The notes under the pieces were generated by a model. It did not search any database, was not told the DNA's origin, and saw only the letters and a program-made list of their open reading frames with translations. A stretch of DNA of 64,000 nucleotides, taken from positions 24,129,286 through 24,193,285 of the forward strand of contig NC_135176.1 in NCBI RefSeq assembly GCF_041146795.1, given 5' to 3'. Of this stretch, positions 1 through 11,777 are shown piece by piece. Source of the DNA: Maylandia zebra (lineage: Eukaryota > Chordata > Actinopteri > Cichliformes > Cichlidae). Numbering within the stretch: position 1 is the stretch's first letter; the number at the start of each line of letters is the position of its first letter. Both the position numbers and the translations under genes were made by a program.

Positions 1-224
1 GAAGGGGAGTGCATGTGTGTGTGAGACAATCTGTTGTCATATAGTAAGCTTTGATTACTTCAGGAGTGCCAAACGTGAAATAGCTGACGAGGCTGGAAAT
101 CAACTTTTTATTTATTTATGTTTATTTGCAACAAATGAATAGTTGTTAACACAAATTTATTTAATCGTATTTTTTAAATAGTGATTATAGTTCCAAGCTT
201 ACCGGAGTAATTGAGACATAAACA

Positions 225-385
225 TCTCAGATCAAGAAGGTTCCTGGTTTGAATCCCGGCTGAATCCCATGTGGAGCTTACATGTTCACCCTGTGCCTGC
301 CTGGGTTTCTTCCCACAGCCCAACATTGCATGCAGGGTAACAGGTGATTAAACCGGCTGTGAATGTGAGGTAGATGACGTTATTG
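225..385 (+). repeat. Degenerate copy of a common teleost interspersed repeat
   Basis: The text runs from a 'ggttcctggtttgaatccc' block through 'gtggagcttacatgttcacc' to 'cccacagcccaacattgcatg' and 'aaccggctgtgaatgtgagg'. I recognise this as the body of a very abundant fish repeat (usually read as 'gtggagtttgcatgttctcc ... cttcctcccacagtccaaa'). Weaker copies in the opposite orientation lie near 12,095-12,190 and 48,465-48,650. Family name not assigned. Confidence 0.5.
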
Positions 386-2582
386 AAGTGTTTAGAATAA
401 AGTGCTGCATGAATGTGGGATTAAAATGCCTATATTAATGCAAGTAGATTTAATTATATTACAGTCACATCAGTTTAAAGTGCTGGCTATTAACTATTTG
501 AGGCTCTTTAACCTGTAGTGCTTTTCTTCATTAAGCGATCGCCTTATTTTGAAAAGAAACGAGTCGCTGTGCGAGAGAGACGCAGTGAAAAGAGTGTAAA
601 GGCGAATGAGCGCAAGAGTTAAAATAATAGAGTTAAATTGGGGTAAAAATGCAAAACGTTAAATAATTTTAAATTGGGTCATCGGAGCCTGTTTGTGCTA
701 GCTGTTACATTTTTTTGAATTGGAAGCGAGAGTGTGAGTCACCCTGCTTAAAAGGAGAAACTGTGTATCGACGATGAATAATAAGAAAAAAAATAAGAGT
801 CATATTCGACAATCTGTAGTTTTACACTGTAAAAAACTGACTTTTACTATTACTGCAGCTTTTGATGTTTGCGCTTAAAAAAAGGAAAGAAAGAAACAGT
901 TCCAGTACTTGTGTAAAATTTGTCAGCACTTATTACTGCCCTTACTGTAACAAAACTCTGCACAGTTTCTTCTGGTCTTTGGGCTCTTTTATGTACACCA
1001 CACTGGCTGATTGTCAAGTCATTTAATGGCTCAGATGCTGCATCGCTTTCACTCTCAGTGGTTATAACCACCGCGGCACATTATCAGTGCAGGAATACTA
1101 TTTTCAGCTTCTCGACTCTCAGTTTAACATGCACACGTTCTAATACTGAGCTCACACGCAGCCACTTTGACTCAAATGGTTCCTCTTTGAAGTGTTTCCC
1201 GAGACGCCAACATGGAGACCGTGAGATAGTTGCTGTAGTTGTTATTAGACGGCCGCGCTAAAAGGGGCATTCCAAAGAAAACTGCCCCATTACTGCTGCT
1301 AATTTTCCCCTTCAGGTTTCCCAACAGCAGACAAACTGATAGCAAGGGCAAAAAGGTGACTTACAGAAACCATGATCAAGTTTCCTTTGCATTAAGGTGT
1401 GAAGATTAACTGCTAAAATAAAAACTTGTGTGCAGTTCGCATGTAGGATTTCGACTTTGATGTTCGCCATACAGTCATTTTAGGGAAAATGGGTAATTTC
1501 GAAAAAGGATGTTAAGTTTCAATATCACAAGAAGTATTAGCATCTGCTGTTGTTATTACTGCCGATCACGTGTTTTCAGAACATTTGCGCTCGAAGGGGT
1601 TAACTTGGCAGTCTGACACTCTCATCAGATTAACCATCTTTAAGTTAACCGTGTTGACAGTGAAACTCACATGAGGGCACATTCAGATTGTCACTAACAA
1701 AGGGACAAAATGGCCCATGTTGGTGATGCTGGTGAGGCTGTGCAATTGTTCTTCTGAGGCAGCAAATGTTTCTTAACACGGTGCTGCAAGCTGCATGCTC
1801 CAAGGTGTGTGCGTGTGGAGTCCTGGATAATTTCATTTGTCGCCACCGGATGTAATTATTTCAGCCACTACTTCTGAGAAATGTCAGTTTGGCATGGCAG
1901 ATGCCTACAAAACACTACAATACCCATGAGCCTCAGTCGCTGTTGCCTCAGAGAGGAAATGGTAGAGATATGAAAAGGCTTTCATGCTGCAGTTGAAAAT
2001 AAAACACAGTGTGATGGTGTTCTCAGTTGTCTAGCAGTTTAGCATACATACAAGTACCTGTAGGAGGGTTTTTTCATGTTTAACTTCTGTTTCAGAGTTT
2101 TTATATACGCAGATGTGTACTGTACCTTCACCTTTTTAGCACAGCAGCAGACATTTCTGACACATTTCTTAATCTTGCAGGGTTTCAGTTACATCTAAAG
2201 TAGTCGCAATGACTCACCTATGAGTGTGTATGGGAAAAAATGCCACTTTGTAACTTTATACCCTTGTTAAGATAGCACATACTTCATTTATCATGTAATT
2301 CGTGTGTTTATAGCAGCCAAACCTTTCAACACAAACTACAACAAAATATTAAAGTGGAAAAAAGAAAGTGCGCGCTTACTATTTCCATAGGATTTTAGGG
2401 GGTACGTAGCAGCCAGGCACTGCTAATCAAATCCATTTCATCAATCATTAATCGTGAGCCAGTGTCAGCATCTCTGTAACAGCGGTTTTGATAGTTTGCT
2501 CCTCTGCAGGAATGTCACAAGACTGTGCAATGCTCAGAAAAACTGTAGAAACGCAAGAGCTACATTTCAGACTCTAGAGGCT

Positions 2583-2905
2583 GTTAAATGTTAAAGTTCA
2601 TGACCGTACAATTAGAAGAAGACTGAATAAGTATGGCTTGTTTGGATGTGTTGCCAGAAAAAAGAACATGGCAGCATGGCTTAGGTTGAATCGGCGATGA
2701 ACTCCTCTGTAGAGTCAAATGTGAGGCCGTCTGTCTGACAGCTGGAACTGGGCCAAAACTCGATCATTCAACGGGACAATAATCCCAAGGAATCGAGGTG
2801 TTGCAACGGCCCAGTCAAAGTCCAGACCTCAGCCTGATTGAAATGCTGTGGCAAGATTTCAGGAGAACTGTGCATAAGTGAATGCTTCCAAACCTCAAAT
2901 AATGA
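2583..2905 (+). mobile_element. Internally deleted Tc1-like transposon relic
   Basis: The plus strand keeps two pieces of a fish Tc1 transposase. First comes the helix-turn-helix end, readable as 'RTIRRRLNKYGLF'-like sequence. A short 'aagaacatggcagcatggct' block follows, then the C-terminal 'QSPDLSLIEMLW' block containing the catalytic-glutamate region. The middle of the gene, with the first catalytic aspartate, is deleted and frames are broken. The 57,030-57,930 copy belongs to the same family. Sits in a TCF7 intron. Confidence 0.7.
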
Positions 2906-3794
2906 TGACTAAACAAATATCTCAGCAAGGTAAAAAGAACACAAGCTACAGCAAAAAAAAAAGAGAGAGAGAGTAAAAGTAAAAATAAGTTATTTAACTA
3001 AAATATATATTAATATTATCTTTAAGTACATCAAATCTGAATGTGATACAGTAAAATTCATGTAGTTTCATGTAGTGGAACAGTGTAAAAACTATAAAGC
3101 ATAATAAAAGAGAGTAAAAAAATTGTATTAAAGGTAGAAAAACAGCAAAACAAGCAGAGTAACACGTAAGTGGCACCCAAAATCTACTTGTACTTGTTGT
3201 CTCGGATGACACAAATTGTTGCAAAATGATACAGCACTTTGCCACGCAACAAAAAGTCCCCCCTTCCACCCCCCACCCCCACCCCCCCGACCCTTGTTTT
3301 GCTGCCTTTGGTTGTGCGACTGTTATTGTGGCACAGCAGTTTTTCGTCAGTACGAGCACACTCTGAATGTAAGCCTGATGTTTCCAATAAATGGAATTTA
3401 CCCCTCATCAAAAACTTCTATATGTTGAACAATCTCTGAAGGGAAGTGGCTGCAGCAGCCCAAAAGTCCCTTCTTCTTCTTGATATACATACAAAGCGGC
3501 GTACTGAGCGCGCTCTGTGGCTACTTTGGCTGGTCAGCTAATCATTACTGTACTGCTGCGAACCAGTTTGAGTCAAGCACCCGCTGCAGCATTTTTAGAT
3601 ATTCTCTGTGAGTGAAGCTTAACAAGTTTAACTAAATACTCAACTGCTTACTTACACTTCATCGTGCACGCAGGGTGAAGTTTGTTCACACAAGCTGCAT
3701 GAATAAAACTGTGAATGACATTATTTAAAAAGAAGCAAGAACAGAGAGAGACCGATGAAGGCTTGCAACTTGAAAACGTCGCCATTAAATACTC

Positions 3795-4080
3795 AAAAGG
3801 TGTGCAGGGGAGGGGAGGATGACAAGGAATGAAGGTGTAATGACGAGGGGAAAAAGGATGAAAGGGGTCTTTAATGAAAGAGGGTGAGACGCGAAGGATG
3901 GGAAACAGAGAGGCAAAAGGGTCAAGATGGGGTGAGAAGCAGGGCAGAGACGAGCAATAAGAGGAACCCGGACAGTGGGAGGGTGGAGGGCACCAGGGGA
4001 GGGATGAGGGACAAGAGGAGAAGGGAGGAAGGGCGTGGTGGGACAGACAGAGGAATGGGAGGAAGGGTTGAGTGGTGAGA
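3795..4080 (+). repeat. Purine-rich (G/A) low-complexity tract
   Basis: About 280 bases of the plus strand are nearly all G and A, with repeated gggagg, gagggg and aaggagg-like words. This asymmetry produces spurious open frames on both strands. It could adopt triplex or G-rich structure, but no function is implied. Confidence 0.6.
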
Positions 4081-4727
4081 CAGGTCGACTGACTCAGTCT
4101 CGTTCCTGTCATCCAGATTTATAGCGGCTCGGGGTCCCGAAACAGGCCCGGAGCCGCGGCCAAATTACAGTCATCTAGAGCATTCCTCTGCTGCAAACAC
4201 AGGTTAGCAGCCGGGCCGCGCTAAGTGCTAGGTGCTGCCTGTTGACAAATGACTTCCTTTGAAGGGCACAAAGAGAGAGAGAGAAAGAGAGAGACTGGAT
4301 ATTTTCTGTGTGAGGGCACAGAGTCAAGCAGTCTGTGTTTCTTTTGTTCGAAAACATTTCTGCTAAAAGTAGAGACAAAGAGTGTTTGTTTGGATGCTCG
4401 TCTGGGTGTGCGTCTGCCCGTGTCGTTGTGGGTTTTTAAAATGTGGCCGCTTTTACGACAGACCCCGACTTGTGTGGAATAAACCAGTGAAACCGACTGG
4501 CATCATTGGTTTCTAGTGGAAGACACAAACACACACACACACACAGAAAGACAGAGTATGCCACAGTGACCGAGAATATGTGAGTCAGTGTGTTAACGTG
4601 TTTAATGGCAGGTTCCTATGATGCTTACACTGCTAAACCCATCAGACCTGTGGGCTGGGGATGTTCAAACACTGAGAAAACCCTGATTACAATGATGTTA
4701 ATGTGTGTGTGTCTGTGTGTCCTCCAG

Positions 4728-4815
4728 GCGTTCACAGGCATCAGTCCCAGGACCTCTCAGGATATTACTCCCTCCCTCCTGGTGGCGTCAGCCAGATCAC
4801 TCCCTCGATGAGTTG
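4728..4815 (+). CDS. TCF7: TCF7 exon: linker segment ([15 protein letters not shown])
   Basis: The acceptor is ctccag|gc and the donor is ttg|gtgagt. The first two bases finish a codon begun in an exon outside the window, and the last two (tg) await a G. The frame reads [19 protein letters not shown], then ends in SMSW. This resembles mammalian TCF7 (QVHRPLQTPDLSGFYSL, from memory) in the linker between the beta-catenin-binding region and the HMG box. The other frame is a 73-aa shadow and is not coding. Confidence 0.88.
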
Positions 4816-7800
4816 GTGAGTCAAATTAGCCCCTTTCTTAAATCAGATGGGCGATACGTACCTTTGCAACCTTCACCAGTCTGATAAAGGGATGTCATTC
4901 AGGTGCTCACATCAAAGTTCAGACACAGCACAGACTTTCTCTCTGTCTCTCCTTGGTATTCACACCATTTGTTGTACTTGTGCTTCAGTGCTGTGAGGCA
5001 TTCACATTCTTGACATCTCTCTTATGGATGAGGAAATAGTGAAAATGCAAGAAATAGTAATTGAGAAAAGTCCTCATCTCGCTGCAGCTGATTTAAGATG
5101 TAAGGTCGTGGTGTGCGTGTTATCGATATTTGCGTCCCTCTTCCAAACAGTCGTGTTTTATAGCGAGCTGGGCAATTCAGGGACACATGATAGAGATTTA
5201 CAGCTGTAATCTTGTGCGTGCCTGTCTGCTAATGCGACTGCGTTCAGTTCAGACTTGTGTTATGTTCTGTAAACGTTACCAGGTCTGACTTGGTAAAATT
5301 GCTGCTGTGGCTATTATGGAAAAGTGACCAGATGTTGAAGCCCTGCACTGGAAAAGAAGTGCATGTCTGGCTGTCTGCACAGGACTTTAGATCATTTGTG
5401 TCATTCCTAACTAAAAGTGGGACAAAACAATGCCCTACCCTCTGAATCCAATGGGGTTTTTTCATGTTTTCTATGCTTTGGTGATGTCTGATGGACATTT
5501 TTCAGTATTTTCCAGCGTCCTATAAACCTAAAGGGGTGTCAAACCCATTTTACATTGGGTCCCACTTTGATCATAAGTGGGACTGACCAGTGAAACCCAT
5601 CTTTTTGTCAGTGTAAAGAAGTTCAACTGCACATTTAATCCCTGACATAGTATAAGAAAAAGAAGTGCAGTTTCAACAGTACAGCTCAGTTTTTCTACAG
5701 GATAAAGACATGTGGCTTTGGGTTTCAATTGTAAGAATTGCATGTGTAAAATTACAGAAATTACTGAAAGAATATCTTTTTTTCTTCTCTTTTTTAAACT
5801 ATGAACTCACTGTAAAAGTCATACATTTCTATAGTATACAGTAAAAAAATATGAACTTTCTGGTAGTTATTTGTTTATCTATTACTTATTTTCTTCTGCG
5901 AAGAATAAATAGCCATGGAGAAGCCATACAACTAATAGTTAAATATCTAAACAAAATGTTGCATTTTCCAAAGCCATCCAGTGGGCCAAATTGGAGTCTT
6001 TGGCAGGCCGATTCTAGACCCTGGGCCTTATGTTTGGCAGCCTGCTATAGACTAAAATTGTCAAAGAGAAATATCGAAAAGAATTATTAGTTGAAGCCAC
6101 AAATTAAAGCTACACTATACTTTGCTCCAGCATAGTAATCATAGTAAACTGCATATCTTTTGTGTTTTAAAATGTTGGTCAGAAATATCAAAGATATGTG
6201 AATGTCGTCTTTATAGTTTATGCTTCATAATCCAATCAGTGGTGTTCTTCTGGACCAGGTTTCCCATCACAAACTTGTAACTAACCCTTAACCCCACCAA
6301 TGTTCCTCTTTCAGCCTGATTAAAGGAGCCGCAGTGGCCTCCAAACTGTTATCCCCGTTTTTTCCCAAACACTGTTATCATTTCATTGACCTATGCCGAT
6401 GTGCATACATCACAGGTTCATCTGGTGTCAGCTCAGATAACCCGTTGTCATGGAAGCCACAGCCTTTGATCCTGTTTGTTGAGGACTTCGACCCGTGGCC
6501 TCTGGTTAAAACATAATGAGTGTCGACAGCTGCAAATTTTAAATGAAAGGTCAATCAAAGTAATGGTGATTGGCCTCAAGAAAGTCCTCTGCGGCACATT
6601 TTCTCTATATATAAAGAAGCGTTTTGTGGTCTTTAAACTGAAGGATGTTTCTATGAAACACGTCTTTAAAGATGTCCTGATGGCTGCAAACATCACAATC
6701 GGGTGGGTTCAAAGATTTCCAAACAATGAAGAAAATGTTGGTTTTGGAGTTGTAGCCACTGCACTGTGTTTCTAGTGATAGAATTCCTTAAGTCTGTTTC
6801 TCATGGGCTCGGCGTGCAAAAAGCGGCGATGCAGAAAGCTACGCTGGACACCTAAAACGGGCACATCTGTTGCATATTCAGTCATCCAGGTTTCCATCCA
6901 TTCAGAGCTGATTGTGAGCCTCCAATGTCATGCTGGTTGATTGTGAACTTATAATGTCAAACGTCCCATTGATTTATGGATCAACACAAATCCATTTATT
7001 CCAACCTACAGCATCTGTGCCTGGACAAATCCCCTCTCAGAATAGTTAAAGGCTTACATCAAATGTCATGGAGATTTGGGATGAAAGCTTAAAAAGTTTT
7101 TGTGGGCATTAGCTTACATGTGTGTGTGTTTATTTTTTTTTTCTTTGTGTTTTCTTTATTTTGTGTGCTTCTGTAGGACAAGCTGCATGTCCCTAGACAT
7201 TTCTCAAGTCTGTGATTTCCGGGGTTTTTTATCTTTTTCAGACAAGAGCTCTTCATCATGGACTTTCACAAGTATTACTAACAGTTAATCTCCTTTAACC
7301 CAGATTATCTGCTTTGTTTTGGCCCCTTATAGTGTGCTTCTTTGTGGAAGGAGGAGGCGGGAATAACATGGAGAATGAGCAGTTAAATGTCAAACTGTTG
7401 TTTTCTGTTCTTTCTCTCTTTTTGTCTTTAAGTCCGTCCCTCCACGACCACCTCCAACCGTCCCTTTAGCCTGCTGGCTGGTTAAATCCATTACATCAGG
7501 AATTATAAAAGCTTTTACCTCCTGCTGACCAAAGAGTCTTGCTTTAAGCGATGCAGACATTTAAAATCAAAATTGTAAGCTGTTATCAGAGAACAGAAAA
7601 ATAACAAATAAAAGAATATGAAGAACATGACTAATAACCTTATTTTCTATCAATGAGCAGCTTAAATCACAAGTATGGAGGTCTGGTTGATGATTGAATG
7701 TCATGTGACCAATTCTAACTCTGTTAATCCAAAACAATTATACTGTACTTACCGACCCTTTGAGAAAGCACCTGAAGTCTTTTTGAGGGTCTTGGCATCA

Positions 7801-10800
7801 GAGCAGTTGCGGTTTCTTTTGGAGATAAAGCATCAAACTCTCTTCTTGTAGGGACAAATGAAGGTCCACAGGAGGCGTGGGCAATTAGATTAATATTGTA
7901 TTCATTTAAAAGTTCAAGATTGAATCTTGGGAGTCTACTAAAATGGGTTTAGATGCGTTAATGTTGAAGAAAAAACATGAAAAAAACAAACTGCGCCCGC
8001 TTGAAACACTGTTTTAGATCTTTGTTCTTTAAGGCTTCCCTTTTTAAAAGCCTAGTGTGCACTGGCTGGTCAGCTGACCTGGCAAAAGTGAGTGTATTAG
8101 TTGCATACCATAGCTGTTCAAGTGTAGACTCAGCTCTTTAAGAGCTGTAGGCTAACAACCCCCCCGGCCCCCTGCAGAGGTTAATACGTCACACATTGGT
8201 TTCATGCATTGACATTGTTTCCAAAACCAACCCCATCGTGACCATTTATTCCTCCACCAAGGCGGAGACCAAGTAGCTGTCAGCGAGATCGCATTAAAAA
8301 GCAACTACTAAGCCGGATTTTATTAAAGTTAATGGAGAGGTGGTGAGTGGGCAAAGGAATAACTGAGTACATTTTGCAGCAGCTCCAGATCAATTTCTAT
8401 CAAACTGTAGAAGTGGGTATTAACTTGAGTATGCCTCAAGTTTTTAACAGGTTTACAGTCAGATGATTCCTAACAAGCAGTTGAGCTTTTTTTCCTCTGT
8501 GGTTGCAAGGACAATGCAATCAAAAATAAAAGTCATGTGCTTGTTCCTGGGTTCTTCAGGTGCAGGTTGGGAGGCAGCTGCTCATTGTTTTGACTGCCAG
8601 CATGTTGAAGGAGCTGTTAGGGCTAGGTGTGAACTATGCAAGCTTGTTACATAGTGATGTAAATAAGTCACGAGAAAAGCCTGTACTACAAACAAGGAGC
8701 TTCGGGTGGCGCAGCAGCAGTGCTTTCTGTGGCCTCCTAACTTTGCAGAACACAAGGAGCTATAGAGCACACTAAACAAAGGGGGGAAACCCTAAATGCA
8801 TAACATGGGAACTTGATTTATTTTAGTGGCTATGGATTAAAGAGGATTGGACTGACTAGTGGACTGTTTGACTCATTAGATTCAGCGATATGAAGGAAAA
8901 AAGAAAGAAAAGTGGATGGGCCATTTAGTTTGAACCGCTTTTGTCTAAACTGTGTCGTAGCGTGGCCTCAGCTGAAACAGGGTTACAGCCGGAGCTGAGG
9001 CCACTAATCTCCGGATCTCGTCCCAGTTTAGGGTTTCTGCTGCTGGGCTTTTCTGAATGTAAAAAACCTCTGGAGAACAGATACAGCTGAAACAAAGAGG
9101 AAGAGATTAAAAGGAGATAGCAGAGTGTGATGATAATGATGATGATTGCAAAGGTGGTGTAAATGGTAGATGTGGAGCAAGCGAGCGTGTGCTGACATTC
9201 ACAAACACCAGGATGAGTCAGTCGAAGGGGAGGATGGTTGCATTTGCTCTCTGGAGGTAGGTTTTTTTTTTTGGGAGGGGAGGGGGGGGGGGGGGGGGGG
9301 TTTTCTACATATCAAAGGCTTTTCCCTACACCCGCTCCCCACCCGCGACCTCCCACGGTGTGAGTATTTGTTTGTGCTCCCAGTAAGTCAAGTATTGACG
9401 CACAGCTGTCAACAGTGCTGATCCAGGCTTTCCAGGGGGTGCATCACAGCATCACGACGGGCTTTAAGGATTGTGAATTAACTTTATGTTAGAACCATCA
9501 AATAACACACAAGTCCTGAAGTTTATTTTATTTGGGTTTAATTCTGTTTTGTTTGCGTATTCAAATGCAATGCGGTATGAAATGTACATGGGTGACTTGA
9601 AGAAATGTATGCCTGAGCACGGACAGAACAAAAAAAGAAAAGCTGAATGAGTGTTCGAAAGCATCTCTGCAAAACTTTCCACCAGATTAAGAGACAACTT
9701 ATATTGATGTTAAAGGATGGGAAAGGCACAGGAATGACAGCAAATTTCAGGGGTAAGGAAGTTTGTTGGGAATTTGGAGGATTATGCAGTGGAATAATGG
9801 TTCTGGAAGCATTCCATTAGGTGACCTTAATGAATCTGTTTCCACCTAATTCCTTAATTTAACCATTAAGGGCAACAACAAAAAAACTTTTACCTGTTAA
9901 ATTAAAATCTTCTGCTCCCGTCTCTTCCCTCTGCTGTGCTGTGGCAGGCAGAGCCAGCCTGTCTATCCTGCCCTGTCCCCATGTGGATTCAGGCAGCCCT
10001 ACCCCTCCAATCTCCCCAGCGCATCGTCCTACTCCAGGTACCGTAGCCGACTGGCCAGCTTGAGCCAACCCGATCCGAGTTGGGGTTGGGGGAAAAAAAA
10101 GGGCAACGCTCTGCATCACCAACTCCTGTTTATAGCACATCTCAAACGTCTGAGCAGGCGTTTTCCATTCACCGTGGCAAACTCATGTTCGGCCTGATTT
10201 CTTTGGACAGCTTCTGTAAAATTCTATTGGAGCCAGTGTGCTGTAAACAGGACCAGTTCAGTGTTTCGCCAAAAAGAAGCTGAGTCAAGCCAAGCTAATC
10301 GCTGCTGCAGAATATGAAATGTCACACACACACAGAGAAATAGAAACAACCATTAGGACAGCTGCTTTATTTTTTCTTTTCGCTGCCCTTAAGCTTTGTT
10401 CTGGTTGTAATTGTGTCTTGTCTTTATCTCGCTGTAAAAACTTCAATGTTTTTAAAAAAAAGAGTGTTCTTTTAGTCGTCATTGCAGATGCTTTTCATGT
10501 TTGCAAGCACACACACGGGAAAATTAAGTGTGAACCCACTGTGAGTTTAAGAGGGTTTTTGTCTTGAGTCAAATTTGCAAACCCTTAAAGATCTCTGCTT
10601 GCAACACACAGATGCTTTCTCTTTGTGTTAGTTGCCTAAAATAGGCGAAGAATCCCCAGCCTGTTATGCCAGACAGGCTGGGGATTCCTCATAGCCTGTT
10701 GTCAGTGACTCTGGTCTGTTGACAAGAGGCACAGTGTTTAACAACCCAAAATGGAACAATTAGGGACAAATTACTGATAGATATCGCATAACTAACCTGC

Positions 10801-11712
10801 AAACAGGTAGGAAAATATGAGGGAAATACAAAGCTAGATCACATCATGATTGGTGGAATGCATTTTTGCTCCCTACGAGTCAAGGTGTGTGACACACGAA
10901 GAAGCGTTTTCCCCTCAGTGCCCACTTCCCCTCTCTCTCGCTCAGTAATGTTTGGTCGCCCTCTAGTGGTGATAAATGATGGCTTCACTCTTACACAAAA
11001 ATAAACTTTAAAGAGCTTCTTTGTCACATTTGTCCCGTGTTCTGTATTGCATTTACTCAGCTGTAGACACAAGATGAAACACAAACAACACTGATATGAA
11101 GCCCAGTGGACTTTCCATGCTTTCAGGCTCACTGCTTACATAAAACTGTCGCTCCTGCTTTGATGCTTACCGCCCTGCCGCCTCCTATCCTCAGTGCATC
11201 TCTATGAACTCACCTTTTTTGTCACCCCCCCCCTTTCTCTGTCTTATCCCCCCCACCCCCTTTCCTCTGCTTTTTTTTTCTTCTTCTTTTTACCCTGCAC
11301 CAGGTTTTCTCACTCGCTGATGCTCGGCCCATCGGGCATGCATCCTACAGGGATCCCCCATCCAGCCATAGTGCCCCCTACAGGCAAACAGGATCACGAG
11401 CAGTATGACAGGAGCATGTACGTGTAAGTATACCCCTCGCTCCATTTTAGGTACATTTATATTCATGGCTCCACCCTTTGTCACAGTGTAAGAAACTATA
11501 AAGTTCTCACAGCCTCATTCCTTCACCCCACGTCTTCATCAGGAAGCCACAGGTGGAGCCCAAGCGGGAGAAGGAGCCCAAGAAGCCGGTCATCAAGAAA
11601 CCTCTGAACGCCTTCATGCTTTACATGAAGGAGATGAGGGCAAAGGTCATCGCCGAGTGCACATTAAAAGAGAGCGCAGCCATCAATCAGATCCTGGGAC
11701 GAAGGGTGAGGG

Positions 11713-11777
<65 letters not shown>

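Larger units (their letters stand above)
1..4727 (+). other. TCF7: 5' part of a TCF7 intron
   Basis: The first visible TCF7 exon begins at 4728 in mid-codon, so this stretch must be intron. I looked for the preceding exons (beta-catenin-binding N-terminus and the region before the 'VHR' segment) and found none, so they should lie left of the window. Contents seen: an interspersed repeat (225-385), a Tc1-like relic (2583-2905), a C-rich patch near 3260-3290 and a purine-rich tract (about 3795-4080). No other gene is supported. Confidence 0.6.
4816..9947 (+). other. TCF7: TCF7 intron before the cassette exon
   Basis: 5.1 kb without recognisable coding sequence. It holds a 12-bp-stem inverted repeat (8962-9004) and a T-run followed by a 19-base G-run (9261-9300). 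Small open frames here look random. Confidence 0.6.

Noticed and set aside
225..270. tRNA-like B box (ggtttgaatccc)
   Set aside because: No cloverleaf can be formed; it belongs to an interspersed repeat.
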